From Leptospira hartskeerlii (lineage in GTDB: Bacteria > Spirochaetota > Leptospiria > Leptospirales > Leptospiraceae): a stretch of DNA of 64,000 nt. The notes beneath the pieces were generated by a model, which did no database searches, had not been told where the DNA came from, and was given only the letters and a program-made list of their open reading frames with translations. Location: positions 1 to 64,000 of the forward strand of contig NZ_NPDL01000004.1 of the NCBI RefSeq assembly GCF_002811475.1. The letters run 5' to 3'. Position 1 is the stretch's first letter; each line of letters begins with the position of its first letter. This document shows, piece after piece, positions 20,445 to 30,083 of the stretch. The position numbers and the translations under genes are program-made.

Positions 20445-22502
20445 TTATTTATAAACTTTATCGATTCTCTTTTGGTACTTTTCAGTAATCACGTGCCTTT
20501 TCATTTTGAGTAGGTTTGTTAATTCGTCGCCTATCTCAAAAGGTTTTTGAGCGATCACTATATGTTGGATCAATTCAAAAGATTTGAATCCGTGTTTAGT
20601 ACTATTGTATTCTCTGATTTCTTTCTTAAAGAAATCGATCACTTTAGGATTGTCGATCAGATCCTTGATGTCCTTAGCTTGGATGCCGTTCTGAGCTAAC
20701 CAAGGTTGTAGAACTTCCAGATCCGGAACAATAATTGCTCCTAAAACTTTTTGGTCCTGACCGAATACCATGGATTGTTTGATATAAGGAGACTCGTCCA
20801 TACGGTTTTCTATCGGAACCGGCTCAACGTTTTCCCCACCTAACAATACAACGGTTTCTTTCGCTCTTCCTGTAAGTGTTAGAGTATGTTTGTAGTTAAT
20901 GAACCCGATATCTCCGGTGTTCAACCATCCATCTACAATGGTCTTTTTAGTAACTTCAGGATTTTTGTAATATCCTTTCATCACTTGAGGCCCTTTGATA
21001 TGAACGATCCCTTTTACTCCTAACTTACCAGCAAGAAGTTGTCTTTGATCGTTGATATGAGTTAGGACGTTTCCGTGATCGTCTCTCAACTGAAGTTCCG
21101 TTTTAGGAACGATATATCCTACGGAACCGATGATCGGATGATCGTAATGACGAACCGAGATCACAGGAGCACTTTCAGTCATTCCGTAACCTTCCAATAC
21201 TAGGAGCCCAATATCGTTGAAGAAATTATCCACGTGGCGTTGTAAAGCTCCACCTCCGGATAATGTTCCTCTCAAACGTCCACCGGTAGCTTGGCGGATC
21301 TTGGAAAGAACGATCGTGTCCAGAGTCTTGAAGTTAAAGATAAGCCCTAAAATCGCGATAGTAAGCAAGACCGGCGCCAAGAACGCTAACTCAGGCTTGT
21401 ACATCTTGATATAAGAATATCCCACTGCACTGATCAAAGAAACAGTGAATGGCCCAAACAGGATCACTTGACCGATAGCTTTGATCGCAAGCGCAAGAGA
21501 TTGGAAGATATTTCGGTTTTCGTAATCCACTTCTTTTCCGGTTAAGAAACGGATCCCTGCGTTAAAGTTCTTAGAGAACAGATACGCGGTATTGAAGAGG
21601 AATTTACGAACTGGAGGAGTCTGTTTAGGATCGTTGATCTTATTGTAAATCCCGGTATAGATACTTTCCCAAACCCTTGGAGCTGAAGCCATGAAAGAAG
21701 GTCTGGCTTTTGCCAGGTCATTTCTTAGATCGGCAACCTTAGTATAGAAAGTGGAAATCCCGAGAGAGATCGCAGAATATTCCACCACTCTTTCGAAGAT
21801 ATGCCATACAGGTAGAATTGACAACATACTATCGTCTTCACGAAGAAGGGATTTTTTCAGAATTAAAGGAACAACATATTCCATTTGGTGGACCATGTTG
21901 GAGTGCATGAGCATAACTCCTTTTGGCATTCCTGTTGTTCCAGAAGTATAGATCAGAGTGAATAGATCATCAGGCTTGATACCTTCGATCCTCTTTTCAG
22001 TCTTGTGTCCGCCTTTAGCTCTTAACTCTTTTCCAGTTGCGATCAGATCGTAAAGATGCAAAACGCCTTTAGCTTTTGTTTTGCTATCCTTATCCATGAT
22101 GATGACGGTTTCCACGCCTTTCAGTTTGGATTTATTCTTAATGAACTTCTCATACATCTTATCGTTTTCTAAGAAAACAACAGAAGCTTCGGAGTGAGTT
22201 AAGATATATTCCATCTCAGAATCGGTTACGTCAGTTCCTCGAGGAACGTTAGCACAACCTGAGAGTAGAACTCCTGCATCTACGATGATCCATTCCAAAC
22301 GGTTATCCGCTAACACTCCGATATGCTCGCGGGCCTTCACACCTAAATCTATTAAAGCCTCGGACAAAGAGAGACCTAGATCTACTAATTGTTTAAAGCT
22401 GGTCGATTGATATTCTTTATTTTCATCCTTCGACCAAAACGCCGGTCTGTCCCCAAAAGACTCGGCGGCCTTAAGGTACATGTCTGCTAAATTCTTGTAC
22501 AT
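20445..22502 (-). CDS. Long-chain acyl-CoA synthetase (AMP-forming)
   Basis: The enzyme would activate long-chain fatty acids with ATP and CoA for beta-oxidation or lipid synthesis, which matters in leptospires because they grow on fatty acids. The 685-residue protein has the P-loop-like [14 protein letters not shown] near residue 190, the adenylate motif [10 protein letters not shown] near 430, NTGDIGF near 535, and the C-terminal catalytic Lys region LLKMKRH. Between the N-terminal domain and GGRLRG there is an insertion (about 340-395) with two hydrophobic segments, as if forming a membrane hairpin. The ATG has AAAGGA at good spacing. A promoter is proposed at 22537-22565. Confidence 0.93.
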   Translation of the reverse strand: MYKNLADMYLKAAESFGDRPAFWSKDENKEYQSTSFKQLVDLGLSLSEALIDLGVKAREHIGVLADNRLEWIIVDAGVLLSGCANVPRGTDVTDSEMEYILTHSEASVVFLENDKMYEKFIKNKSKLKGVETVIIMDKDSKTKAKGVLHLYDLIATGKELRAKGGHKTEKRIEGIKPDDLFTLIYTSGTTGMPKGVMLMHSNMVHQMEYVVPLILKKSLLREDDSMLSILPVWHIFERVVEYSAISLGISTFYTKVADLRNDLAKARPSFMASAPRVWESIYTGIYNKINDPKQTPPVRKFLFNTAYLFSKNFNAGIRFLTGKEVDYENRNIFQSLALAIKAIGQVILFGPFTVSLISAVGYSYIKMYKPELAFLAPVLLTIAILGLIFNFKTLDTIVLSKIRQATGGRLRGTLSGGGALQRHVDNFFNDIGLLVLEGYGMTESAPVISVRHYDHPIIGSVGYIVPKTELQLRDDHGNVLTHINDQRQLLAGKLGVKGIVHIKGPQVMKGYYKNPEVTKKTIVDGWLNTGDIGFINYKHTLTLTGRAKETVVLLGGENVEPVPIENRMDESPYIKQSMVFGQDQKVLGAIIVPDLEVLQPWLAQNGIQAKDIKDLIDNPKVIDFFKKEIREYNSTKHGFKSFELIQHIVIAQKPFEIGDELTNLLKMKRHVITEKYQKRIDKVYK

Positions 22503-22536
22503 TGGAGTTATTCCTTTGAAGAAAGGGTATATTACG

Positions 22537-22565
22537 CTTATAGCAATAAAGCGCGTTTACGTTAA
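22537..22565 (-). promoter_or_regulatory. Candidate promoter of the acyl-CoA synthetase gene
   Basis: On the minus strand TTAACG (22560-22565) and TATAAG (22537-22542) are separated by exactly 17 bases. The predicted transcript start is about 30 bases before the ATG. Confidence 0.4.
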
Positions 22566-22652
22566 TGTGAGAAGACGACCCGTCAACTAAATTTTAGAAG
22601 AACTCAAGGCGTAGGTGCAGTGCAAAATCGAAGAGGAAGAGAGTAAAAAGAG

Positions 22653-22686
22653 AAAACTCCGCTCGATTGAACCTCGAACGGAGTTT
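22653..22686 (-). terminator. Hairpin after the Lys/His-rich protein gene
   Basis: The arms AAACTCCG and CGGAGTTT, extended by CGAG/CTCG-like pairing, lie 15 bases after the stop codon of the 22701-22988 gene. A short T-run follows the stem on the minus strand. Confidence 0.65.
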
Positions 22687-22700
22687 GAAAGGAAAAAATA

Positions 22701-22988
22701 TTACTGTTGTTCTTCGCCAGCGCCTTCTTCAGCAGGAGCAGGAGTAGAGTCAGACTTGGTTCCTTCTTCTTTTCCTTTTTTGGCATCCTTCTTATGGTGC
22801 TTGTGATGTTTTTTCTTAGCTTTTTTCTTCTTAGCTTTCTTCTCTTTTTTCTCAGCTTTAGGAGCACCAGCATCTTCAGTCTTTGCAGGAGCATCGCCGG
22901 TAGTCTCTTGTGCGCTTACTCCGGTGAAACCGAAAAGAGCGATTGCAGACACAAGAAGGGTAACAAGAATTTTTTTGAATAGGTTCAT
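22701..22988 (-). CDS. Small exported Lys/His-rich protein
   Basis: The 95-residue protein has a clear signal peptide (KKILVTLLVSAIALFGFTG, cleavage after VSA near residue 26). A Thr/Ala/Pro-rich spacer follows, then a strongly basic Lys/His tract (about 48-70, containing KKHHKHHKK) and an acidic Glu-rich end. No family is recognised. The His/Lys tract could bind metals or polyanions, but this is conjecture. It stands alone, with its own downstream hairpin. Confidence 0.85.
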   Translation of the reverse strand: MNLFKKILVTLLVSAIALFGFTGVSAQETTGDAPAKTEDAGAPKAEKKEKKAKKKKAKKKHHKHHKKDAKKGKEEGTKSDSTPAPAEEGAGEEQQ

Positions 22989-23068
22989 TAGATCTTCCTA
23001 TAGAAACTTTGATTTGTGTCGTAATTTTATTATTATGCGAGGCAAATCAAATCCATTTTACATAAAAA

Positions 23069-23761
23069 TCAGATTTCATCCACGGGAGGGACCCATTTGT
23101 TCGGGATTGCTACAGCGAGTGACAGACGGTCCAAAAATTTATATTTCGGGATCTCATACGCTCCCAGGTTCAAAGTAACCGGATTCATCTGTTGGGTATC
23201 GAATAATGTGAAGCCGTCCTTCTTCAACGCTTCAAATAGAAAGTAGAGCCCGATCTTCCCGAAATCAGGTAAAAAGGAGAACATGGACTCTCCGGCAAAA
23301 AATTTACCGATGGCCACACCATACACTCCCCCACCTAACCGTCCATTTTCGTCCCAGACTTCGACACTATGAGCATAACCTTCCTTATGAAAGTTGGTAA
23401 AACCTTGTAGAAAGTTCTCCGTTATCCAAGTTTGCTCTTCCGTTCTGAATGCACAGCAACGCATAACTTGTTCAAATGCACGGTTAAATGTGACTGTGAA
23501 TTTTTTTTGGCGAATTCTTCTGTGAACCCTGGAACTAATATGAAGAACATTGAGGTCAAAGATAGCCCTCGGATCCAAAGAAAACCAAAGTAAAGGTTTA
23601 TCGGCCCAGGGAAAGATCCCTCGGGTATAAGCATATAGAAGGCGATCCGGTTTTAAATCACCGCCGATACCTACTACCTCTTCCGCAGAATGTCTAGGAT
23701 CCGCAAAAAAATCGGAAAAGTCCCTGATAGGAGAATACTGATTTTGTCTGGGGTTTTCCAT
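23069..23761 (-). CDS. aat: Leucyl/phenylalanyl-tRNA-protein transferase
   Basis: Aat adds Leu or Phe from aminoacyl-tRNA to proteins with N-terminal Lys or Arg, marking them for ClpAP (N-degron pathway). The 230-residue protein carries the family motifs [23 protein letters not shown] near residue 33, the catalytic region [23 protein letters not shown] near 137, and [19 protein letters not shown] near 190. It begins one base after the thpR stop and is the last gene of a pabBC-thpR-aat operon. Confidence 0.96.
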   Translation of the reverse strand: MENPRQNQYSPIRDFSDFFADPRHSAEEVVGIGGDLKPDRLLYAYTRGIFPWADKPLLWFSLDPRAIFDLNVLHISSRVHRRIRQKKFTVTFNRAFEQVMRCCAFRTEEQTWITENFLQGFTNFHKEGYAHSVEVWDENGRLGGGVYGVAIGKFFAGESMFSFLPDFGKIGLYFLFEALKKDGFTLFDTQQMNPVTLNLGAYEIPKYKFLDRLSLAVAIPNKWVPPVDEI

Positions 23762-24298
23762 TTATTCCAAGAGAAGAGGATATGATTCTTCGACCGAGTA
23801 TATCTGACCGTTCGCTCCGCTGCGACTAGAAAATAGATGGAATTCCGACACAGGAACTATGTCAGTTTGGAATTGGGAGAATTCATTCAAATAAAGATCC
23901 ATACGTTTTTCAGGAGTTCTTTTGAATCTTCCTATCGTTATATGAGGTCTATAGTCCCTTTTATCGATGGAAAACCCTTCCCTTCTGAGGGTAGATTCTA
24001 AAACTTTTTGAAGTTTTTTGAGTTCTTCCGAAAGTGTAATTCCTACATATAGAATTTCCGGAAATTTATTCCCAAAGAAGCCTACACCCTTAATCTCCAA
24101 AGAAAAACTTTTTTCATAAACTTGGCTGCAGATCTCAGAAACCTTTTCTAACTCTTCAGGCTTCAACTCGCCAAGGAATACCAAGGTAGTATGAAAATTT
24201 TCGGGAGAAACCCAACGGATCTCCTCCAATCCAAAACAGATTTTTTCCAGATCCGATTTTATAGAATCCGGAAGAGCCAGTCCTAAAAAACTTCTCAT
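23762..24298 (-). CDS. thpR: RNA 2',3'-cyclic phosphodiesterase (2H family)
   Basis: The enzyme belongs to the 2H phosphoesterases, formerly called 2'-5' RNA ligase (LigT). The 178-residue protein has both histidine motifs, HTTL at 36-39 and HITI at 119-122, with the usual spacing, and starts with the family MRSFLGLAL. It overlaps the pabBC stop codon by four bases and abuts aat, so it is coupled in that operon. Confidence 0.93.
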   Translation of the reverse strand: MRSFLGLALPDSIKSDLEKICFGLEEIRWVSPENFHTTLVFLGELKPEELEKVSEICSQVYEKSFSLEIKGVGFFGNKFPEILYVGITLSEELKKLQKVLESTLRREGFSIDKRDYRPHITIGRFKRTPEKRMDLYLNEFSQFQTDIVPVSEFHLFSSRSGANGQIYSVEESYPLLLE

Positions 24299-26106
24299 TC
24301 GAAATCTACCCCGGAAACTTTTCTAACTCCTCTGAGAGAATTTACCAAGATGATCTTAGAAGCAAGGTTCAGATCTTGTTTAGAAATTTTCTTTTCTTTT
24401 GCTTTTAGTTTTCGGAGCCATTGTTTACGAGCCACTCCGGGTAAAATTCCTTCTTCTAGAGGAGGTGTGATCCATTCTTTATCTAAAAGAAGAAAGATAG
24501 AATGAATGGCTCCTTCTGTCAGATAACCATCCGTGTTTGTATAGATCCTGTCCAAATAACCTTTAGAAACCGCAGATTCATATTCTTCTGAAAAAATTTC
24601 TCTGATATTAGTCTTATGATAAAAGAACCGATTTTTTTTATTGGTAGAAGTTCCGCTGAACAGAACCTTCCCTTCTTTAGGGCCCGAATGAAATTCGGAA
24701 ACTTCCGATTGAAAATCTCCGCTGCGAAGAAGAATAATTTTCACTCTATACTTTTTGTCGGAAGTAATTTTGCCTGCAACTTCACCGACAACGGATTCCC
24801 AACCATCTTCTTTCCAAACGAATCCTAGTTCTTTTGCGGATGTTTTCATTCTAGCTTTATGATCTTTCAAAAAATAGATCTTTTTTCTTTTGCAGATCGT
24901 AGTTGTGAACAAGTGAAAGTTCTCTTTTATATCATTCAAAAACTTTGCTTTGGACCAACATTCTTCCCATTCTGCATTCGGATCGGAACCGATCGTAATT
25001 CCGGAACCGACTCCCATTCTTCCTTTATTTTTGCCGGAAGGATCTTGTGAAAATTCAAGAGTTCGGATCGCGATGGAAGAAATTTCCTTTTGAGGAGACA
25101 GATAGAATATTCCCCCCGTATAAACTCCTCTTTTTTTTTCTAAACTATGTATGATCTCTGAGGATCTTTTTTTAGGAGCTCCGGTAATAGAACCTCCAGG
25201 GAACAACGCATCTAAAATATCGGTCCATTTTATATCTGAAGAAAGTTCGGAATGCACTTCGCTAGTCATTTGGAAAACTGTTGGATATTCTTCGATGGAG
25301 AAAAGTTTAGAAACCCCTACGGAACCAGGCAAAGAGATCCTTCCTAAATCGTTGCGGAGAAGATCGGTAATCATCAAATTTTCTGCTCTATCTTTCTCTG
25401 AACCGGAAAGTTCCGATTTATATTTTTGATCTTCTGCAGGATCTTTTCCTCTGGGTCTAGTTCCTTTCATCGGAACAGTTCTGATCTGACTGGATTTTCT
25501 TTCCCAAAATAGTTCAGGAGAAAATGAAAGAATGTCTCTTTGTTTCGGGACGGAATTTCCAGTGTGTATCCAGGCTTCGTACGGTACCGGTTGTTTTTTT
25601 CTGAGTTCGAAAAACAGCCTCCCAAGAGAACCTTCTAACTCGATTTCCAGTGGGAATGTAAAATTCACCTGGTAAATATCTCCCATGTAGAGAAAATTCC
25701 GGATCTTACGAAAGTTCTCTTCATATTCTTTGAGATCCATCCCAGGTCTGATTTCCGCAGAATAACCTTTGTCCTTAAATTTAAATTCCCATTCCGAAAT
25801 TTCAGTGGGGCTCAACGTCTTTGGCTCAGAAAAAATTCCGAACCAAAAGAGAGGATCTTCCGAAACTTCTTCCATATTGTCAGGGTTTAAAAATAAATCG
25901 CCGGCTTCGTAGGAGATCCAACCGGCGGCGTGAAATCCTTGGGAGACCTTGTTCTGAATTTCTAAGAGGAATTTCCTTGCTTCACTTCGTCGGTTAGTAG
26001 TAAGAATCTCATTCGGCTCCGTTAAAACTAGGTGCCCCTCAGCAGAAAAACCTTCTCCTAAATAAATAAAGGGTTTTCTGGAGTTTTGAAATAGGTCGGA
26101 AATCAT
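24295..26106 (-). CDS. pabB: Fused aminodeoxychorismate synthase component I / aminodeoxychorismate lyase
   Basis: The protein would turn chorismate into 4-amino-4-deoxychorismate and then 4-aminobenzoate for folate. Residues about 1-370 are PabB-like, with the chorismate-binding motif VPMKGTRPRGKDP, the ENLMITDLLRNDLGRI segment, and PGGSITGAPKKRS. Residues about 390-603 are a PabC-like PLP enzyme with FYHKTNIRE (PLP Lys) and YLTEGAIHSIF. The PabA glutamine amidotransferase is not nearby. It is the first gene of the operon with thpR and aat. The PabB-PabC fusion is known in other bacteria. Confidence 0.93.
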   Translation of the reverse strand: MISDLFQNSRKPFIYLGEGFSAEGHLVLTEPNEILTTNRRSEARKFLLEIQNKVSQGFHAAGWISYEAGDLFLNPDNMEEVSEDPLFWFGIFSEPKTLSPTEISEWEFKFKDKGYSAEIRPGMDLKEYEENFRKIRNFLYMGDIYQVNFTFPLEIELEGSLGRLFFELRKKQPVPYEAWIHTGNSVPKQRDILSFSPELFWERKSSQIRTVPMKGTRPRGKDPAEDQKYKSELSGSEKDRAENLMITDLLRNDLGRISLPGSVGVSKLFSIEEYPTVFQMTSEVHSELSSDIKWTDILDALFPGGSITGAPKKRSSEIIHSLEKKRGVYTGGIFYLSPQKEISSIAIRTLEFSQDPSGKNKGRMGVGSGITIGSDPNAEWEECWSKAKFLNDIKENFHLFTTTICKRKKIYFLKDHKARMKTSAKELGFVWKEDGWESVVGEVAGKITSDKKYRVKIILLRSGDFQSEVSEFHSGPKEGKVLFSGTSTNKKNRFFYHKTNIREIFSEEYESAVSKGYLDRIYTNTDGYLTEGAIHSIFLLLDKEWITPPLEEGILPGVARKQWLRKLKAKEKKISKQDLNLASKIILVNSLRGVRKVSGVDFE

Positions 26107-26159
26107 CGGAAAAGGTCTTAAAACCTTATTCTCAGCTGCTTCCGAATCCTAAAAGCGAA

Positions 26160-28307
26160 ATGAATAAGATTCTAAGATTAATGTTATCTCAATCCTTAAA
26201 ATTTCTGCAAACCGCCGCCAAATTTCTTCTGGTAACTTCCGTTTATTTTCTTTTGGGAAAATTCGGAGAATCCTTCGGGTCTTTTTCGGATTATGCCTCT
26301 CCTATTTGGCCTGCATCCGGTTGGGGTCTGGTCACTCCTTTATTATTCGGAAGAGTTTCCTATTTCGGAATATTCGCGGGTTCCTTTTTATATAACTGCC
26401 AAATCCGACATGAAGATCTTCCAGGACAAGATCTAAGCATTTATTTTGGGGCTGCAATGCTCATCGCTTGCGGAAGTACTTTGCAATCCTTCACAGGAGC
26501 TTATTTATACAAAAAGTTTGTCCCTAAATTAGATCTTACCAAAAACACTTCCTTCGTTCTCAGATTTCTTTGGATAGAGACATTAGTTTGTATCATCGCA
26601 GCAACGATCGCTTGTTTCGGACTTCTATTCTTAGGGATCTTGGATTTGCGCGCGCTTTTTCCTACTTGGATCATTTGGTGGATGGGAGATTCTTTAGGAG
26701 TATTCGTATACTTTCCATTTTTCTTAAGTTGGTTAGGGCCGGGAGTTGCAAGATTCCAAGTTCATTCCTGGAAAGAAAGTGTCGGACTCGTCTCCTTCTT
26801 AATTTTATTAGGAGGAGGGATCTTTTACTTCTTTAGCATCAACGAAGTACCCGCATATTTTCCGCTTTCTTATTTACTGATCGCAGTCATTTCACTTGTA
26901 TCACTCAGATTCGGAGGAAGAGAGTCTTCGTTAGTACTCATCATCGTTTCTATTATTTCAATCTTAGGGGCTGCACAAGGACATGCATATAATTTCCCGG
27001 CTTCCAAAGAAGTTTCCCTCCTTCTTTTACAAAGTTTCCTTTCTGCGATCTCGATAGCTTCTCTTCTCGCTTTATCCGTAGTGAAAGAAAGAATGGATGC
27101 GGAAGACGAGATCTATCACTCGCATAAAAGATTGGAAAATCTGGTAGCAGAAAGAACTCAAGAACTGGACCGTTCTTATCGTTTTTTAGGAGCAAGTGAA
27201 GCGATCTATAAGGGTTTATTCGAGAATGTTCCGATCGCAATTTTAGAATGTGATTACTCGGAAGTAAGAAGAATGTTGGAAGAATTACCTAAGATGTCCA
27301 GAAAGGAATTCGCTAAATTCCTGAGGACTAATCCTAAATTCGTTTCCGAATGTTATGAAACAGTAAGTGTAATAGATGCAAACAAAGAATCCGTTCGATT
27401 ATTCGAAGCAAGTTCAAAGGAAGAAGTCTTATTGCTCGCCAGAAATTTTTTCAGAAAAGGAAACGGCCATTATTTCAAAAAACTTCTGACCCGAATTTAT
27501 TTTGGCGCAAGAATACTTCATACTGAAGTTACATTATCCACCTGCAACGGAAAACAATTTGAAGCATCCATTCGCTGGTCATTAGCACCGGAATTCGAAG
27601 AAACATTTTCTTCTGCAATCGTCACTGTTACGGAGATCACCGATAAAAAACAAGCGGAGAGGCAATTAAAATCTTCCTTAAAAGAAAAGGAAGTAATGCT
27701 AAAAGAGATCCATCACAGAGTAAAAAACAATCTACAGGTGATCTCCAGTTTATTCAATCTTCAGTCCGAATACGAAAGCGATCCTAAGATCCATGAGGCA
27801 TTTACGGAAAGCCAAAACAGGATCCAAACCATGGCTTTGATCCATGACGAGCTGTATCAATCGAACGATTTGGGAAATGTAGAATTTTCAGGTTACTCCA
27901 AAAGACTTGCGGAGAAAATCAGGTCCGCTTATAAAATCGGAGCGGAGACAAGAGTGGATGTGATATCAAGTCCTATTCATTTAGAGATCAGTATTGCAAT
28001 TCCACTCGGACTTGCATTGAACGAACTACTCACAAATTCTTTCAAATACGCATTCCCCCATAATTATTCTCCTTCCGACGAAAGACCAAAGATCCAAGTC
28101 AGAATGCAAAAAAAGGAGAAGGTAGTGATTTTAGAAGTTTCAGACAATGGGATCGGCTTGCCTAATGAGTTGAATCCGATAGCAACTCACTCTTTCGGCT
28201 TAACCTTGGTCCAAGTACTGACCAAACAGTTGAAAGGAAAATTGGATTTCTCCAGCGTCAAAGATCAAGGGGCCAGTTTCCAAATCCGTTTTGAACTTCC
28301 AAATTAG
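26160..28307 (+). CDS. MASE1-PAS sensor histidine kinase (HisKA_2 type)
   Basis: The 715-residue sensor begins with a MASE1-type membrane region of about eight segments (1-305), which includes the PIWPASGWGL motif. A coiled-coil linker (about 310-345), a PAS-like domain (about 350-500) and the kinase core follow. The phospho-acceptor box IHHRVKNNLQVISSLFNLQ near residue 520 marks the HisKA_2 (LytS/HWE-like) class, and the ATP domain has LNELLTNSFKYAF and VSDNGIGLP. No response regulator is adjacent, so it is an orphan. The signal is unknown. It begins divergently from pabBC, and a TetR gene starts 45 bases after it. Confidence 0.92.
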   Translation: MNKILRLMLSQSLKFLQTAAKFLLVTSVYFLLGKFGESFGSFSDYASPIWPASGWGLVTPLLFGRVSYFGIFAGSFLYNCQIRHEDLPGQDLSIYFGAAMLIACGSTLQSFTGAYLYKKFVPKLDLTKNTSFVLRFLWIETLVCIIAATIACFGLLFLGILDLRALFPTWIIWWMGDSLGVFVYFPFFLSWLGPGVARFQVHSWKESVGLVSFLILLGGGIFYFFSINEVPAYFPLSYLLIAVISLVSLRFGGRESSLVLIIVSIISILGAAQGHAYNFPASKEVSLLLLQSFLSAISIASLLALSVVKERMDAEDEIYHSHKRLENLVAERTQELDRSYRFLGASEAIYKGLFENVPIAILECDYSEVRRMLEELPKMSRKEFAKFLRTNPKFVSECYETVSVIDANKESVRLFEASSKEEVLLLARNFFRKGNGHYFKKLLTRIYFGARILHTEVTLSTCNGKQFEASIRWSLAPEFEETFSSAIVTVTEITDKKQAERQLKSSLKEKEVMLKEIHHRVKNNLQVISSLFNLQSEYESDPKIHEAFTESQNRIQTMALIHDELYQSNDLGNVEFSGYSKRLAEKIRSAYKIGAETRVDVISSPIHLEISIAIPLGLALNELLTNSFKYAFPHNYSPSDERPKIQVRMQKKEKVVILEVSDNGIGLPNELNPIATHSFGLTLVQVLTKQLKGKLDFSSVKDQGASFQIRFELPN

Positions 28308-28352
28308 GAAAATTCCTTGCGAACCAGTTCTCCAAATCGGAGTAAGTAGAAC

Positions 28353-28979
28353 ATGAGAACTAAGCCTCCTAGTCCGATCGCAAACAGGGCAGAAGCAAGA
28401 AGGGAACAAATCCTAGAAGCCGCATTGGATGTATTCTCCGAGAAAGGATACCACGAGGCAGGGATCGCCGACATAGCTGGAAAATTAAATATAGGTCACG
28501 GGACCTGTTATCGTTATTTTAAAAATAAATTAGATATTCTACATGCGCTAGTGGACCGCATCCTTCTAGAACTGTTAGAAGTAGTCCGCAAAGAAAGTCC
28601 CGAAAAATCAAACACGATAGAAGAATACAGAAACCAGATCAAAAATATAGGCTGGGAACTATTTCAACTTTTCAGCAAAGACCCAAGACAAGCGAAGATC
28701 GTTTTTTTTGAAGCAATGGCATTGGATGAAACTGTAAAAAGAAAAGTGCAGTTAGGAATAGATAAAAGCGCCAGGCTCACAGAGTTGTATCTGAAGAATG
28801 GTGTGAAAAAAGGATTTTTAAGAAAGGAATTGGATACACGTATCGCATCCCAAGCAGTAAATGCAATGATGTTCGAAGGAATTCGCATCAACCTTTCTTC
28901 AAAAGTGGATTCCAAATTTGCAAAACGTTGGCTGGAAGAAATGCCCACCCTTATGTTAGAAGGAATGGGCAAACGTTAA
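28353..28979 (+). CDS. TetR/AcrR-family transcriptional regulator
   Basis: The 208-residue protein has a typical N-terminal helix-turn-helix (about 15-60: RREQILEAALDVFSEKGYHEAGIADIAGKL and then GTCYRYFKNK) and an all-helical ligand domain. It is followed, convergently, by the frameshifted hydrolase. Palindromes at 29954-29973 and 30035-30050, between the hydrolase and the next gene, are plausible operators for it, although binding is only inferred. Confidence 0.92.
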   Translation: MRTKPPSPIANRAEARREQILEAALDVFSEKGYHEAGIADIAGKLNIGHGTCYRYFKNKLDILHALVDRILLELLEVVRKESPEKSNTIEEYRNQIKNIGWELFQLFSKDPRQAKIVFFEAMALDETVKRKVQLGIDKSARLTELYLKNGVKKGFLRKELDTRIASQAVNAMMFEGIRINLSSKVDSKFAKRWLEEMPTLMLEGMGKR

Positions 28980-28986
28980 TTACACT

Positions 28987-29917
28987 TTATAAAGTAAGAA
29001 ACTGCACCAGATCTTTTGCAGTGATATCCGGAATTTCTTCCATCGGAATATGACCCGCTCCTTCGTAAGTGATGAACTTAGAATTCTGAAGATCCTTACT
29101 CCAATTCTGAGCGTATTCCAATTTCAACCAATGATCTTCTTTTCCCCACATGACCAATGTAGGAGTTTTTACCAACTTGATCCCTTCTGAAACTTTAGGA
29201 TCAGTAAACTTTTCCCTGGCTGTCCTGAAAAAATAATTATAAGCCTGTCTGTTTCCTTCTCTTCTAGAAAGATCCACGTATCTTGTTTTGATCTCAGGCG
29301 TGACCTTAGAAGGATCTCCATAAACCTCATCTACACTTTTTTCCACCATAAAGCTTGGAAGCATATAACGTGCAAATGGACTTACGATCGGATTACTTCC
29401 TAAGGCGATCATAGGAGGCATAGGTTGTGCATACCCCAGCCGCATCTATCAATACCAACTTTTGAACTTTATTTGGATACTTTAATACATAATTCCAAGA
29501 GATATAACCGCCCATAGAATTTCCGACCAGATAAAAAGAATCTACTTTTAGATATTCCAGGAATCTATTTAGTACTTCTACACCTTCTTCCAGATTTAAC
29601 TTCTCTAGATCCTCGGGAGGACCCGTTAAACCGTGACCGGGAAGATCGATACGAATAACTCTATAACGAGATTTTAATAGTTCTGCCCAAGCATCCCAAG
29701 TGTGCAAAGAAGAACATACCCCATGCAAAAGTATAATTACAGGTCCTTGGCCCTCGTCTCTGTAATGGATATTAATATCCCCAATCGGAGCAAACTTAGA
29801 CTCTGAGTTTGCATACTTCGATTTCAAATCTTCTAAGGAATCAGAACCGATCCCTAAAAATCTACAATCAAGTAGAATGATGAGAAGTAACATTAAGCTT
29901 ATTGTTGTTCTTTTCAT
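28987..29917 (-). pseudogene. Alpha/beta hydrolase lipoprotein, frameshifted
   Basis: The two halves of one hydrolase lie in different frames. The N-terminal half (29917 to about 29437) has a signal peptide with lipobox LLDC, the oxyanion HGVCSSLHTW and the nucleophile elbow VGNSMGGY. The C-terminal half, in the next frame, has the acid in VMWGKEDHWL and the His in GAGHIPMEE. The break lies in a run of four G (CCCC at 29434-29437 on the plus strand). With three G the frame reads IDAAGYAQPMPPM, which restores a normal protein of about 309 residues. The ATG at 29917 has AGGGAAA upstream. It is either a recent pseudogene, a sequencing error, or phase variation. Confidence 0.85.
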
Positions 29918-29953
29918 AATTTCCCTGTTTAATGAAAATTCCCAACCCAATCG

Positions 29954-29973
29954 AAATGACATTTATGTCATTT
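29954..29973. promoter_or_regulatory. Palindromic operator 1 in a divergent promoter region
   Basis: The sequence AAATGACATTTATGTCATTT has perfect 9-bp arms around a central TT. It lies 37 bases upstream of the hydrolase start. The half-site ATGACAT recurs in the second palindrome at 30035-30050. The form suits a TetR-type repressor. Confidence 0.6.
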
Positions 29974-30034
29974 TGATCTTAAAGTAAAACACGTTTTTCT
30001 CTGAAATTTTTAGATTCCCCTATTGACAAAAACT

Positions 30035-30050
30035 GAATGACATGTCATTC
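30035..30050. promoter_or_regulatory. Palindromic operator 2, over the promoter of the 30084 gene
   Basis: GAATGACATGTCATTC is a perfect 16-bp palindrome. A TTGACA box lies just upstream (30023-30028) and TATACT just downstream (30052-30057), although their spacing is too long for one standard promoter. A bound repressor would block the promoter of the plus-strand membrane protein gene. Confidence 0.6.
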
Positions 30051-30083
30051 TTATACTCAATTAAGGTGAGGAGTTAAAATCCA

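Noticed and set aside
22604..22894. Second Lys/Arg-rich minus-strand reading frame overlapping the Lys/His-rich protein gene
   Set aside because: It is an out-of-frame shadow of the 22701-22988 gene; that gene has a signal peptide, a good ATG and a terminator, and this one has none.
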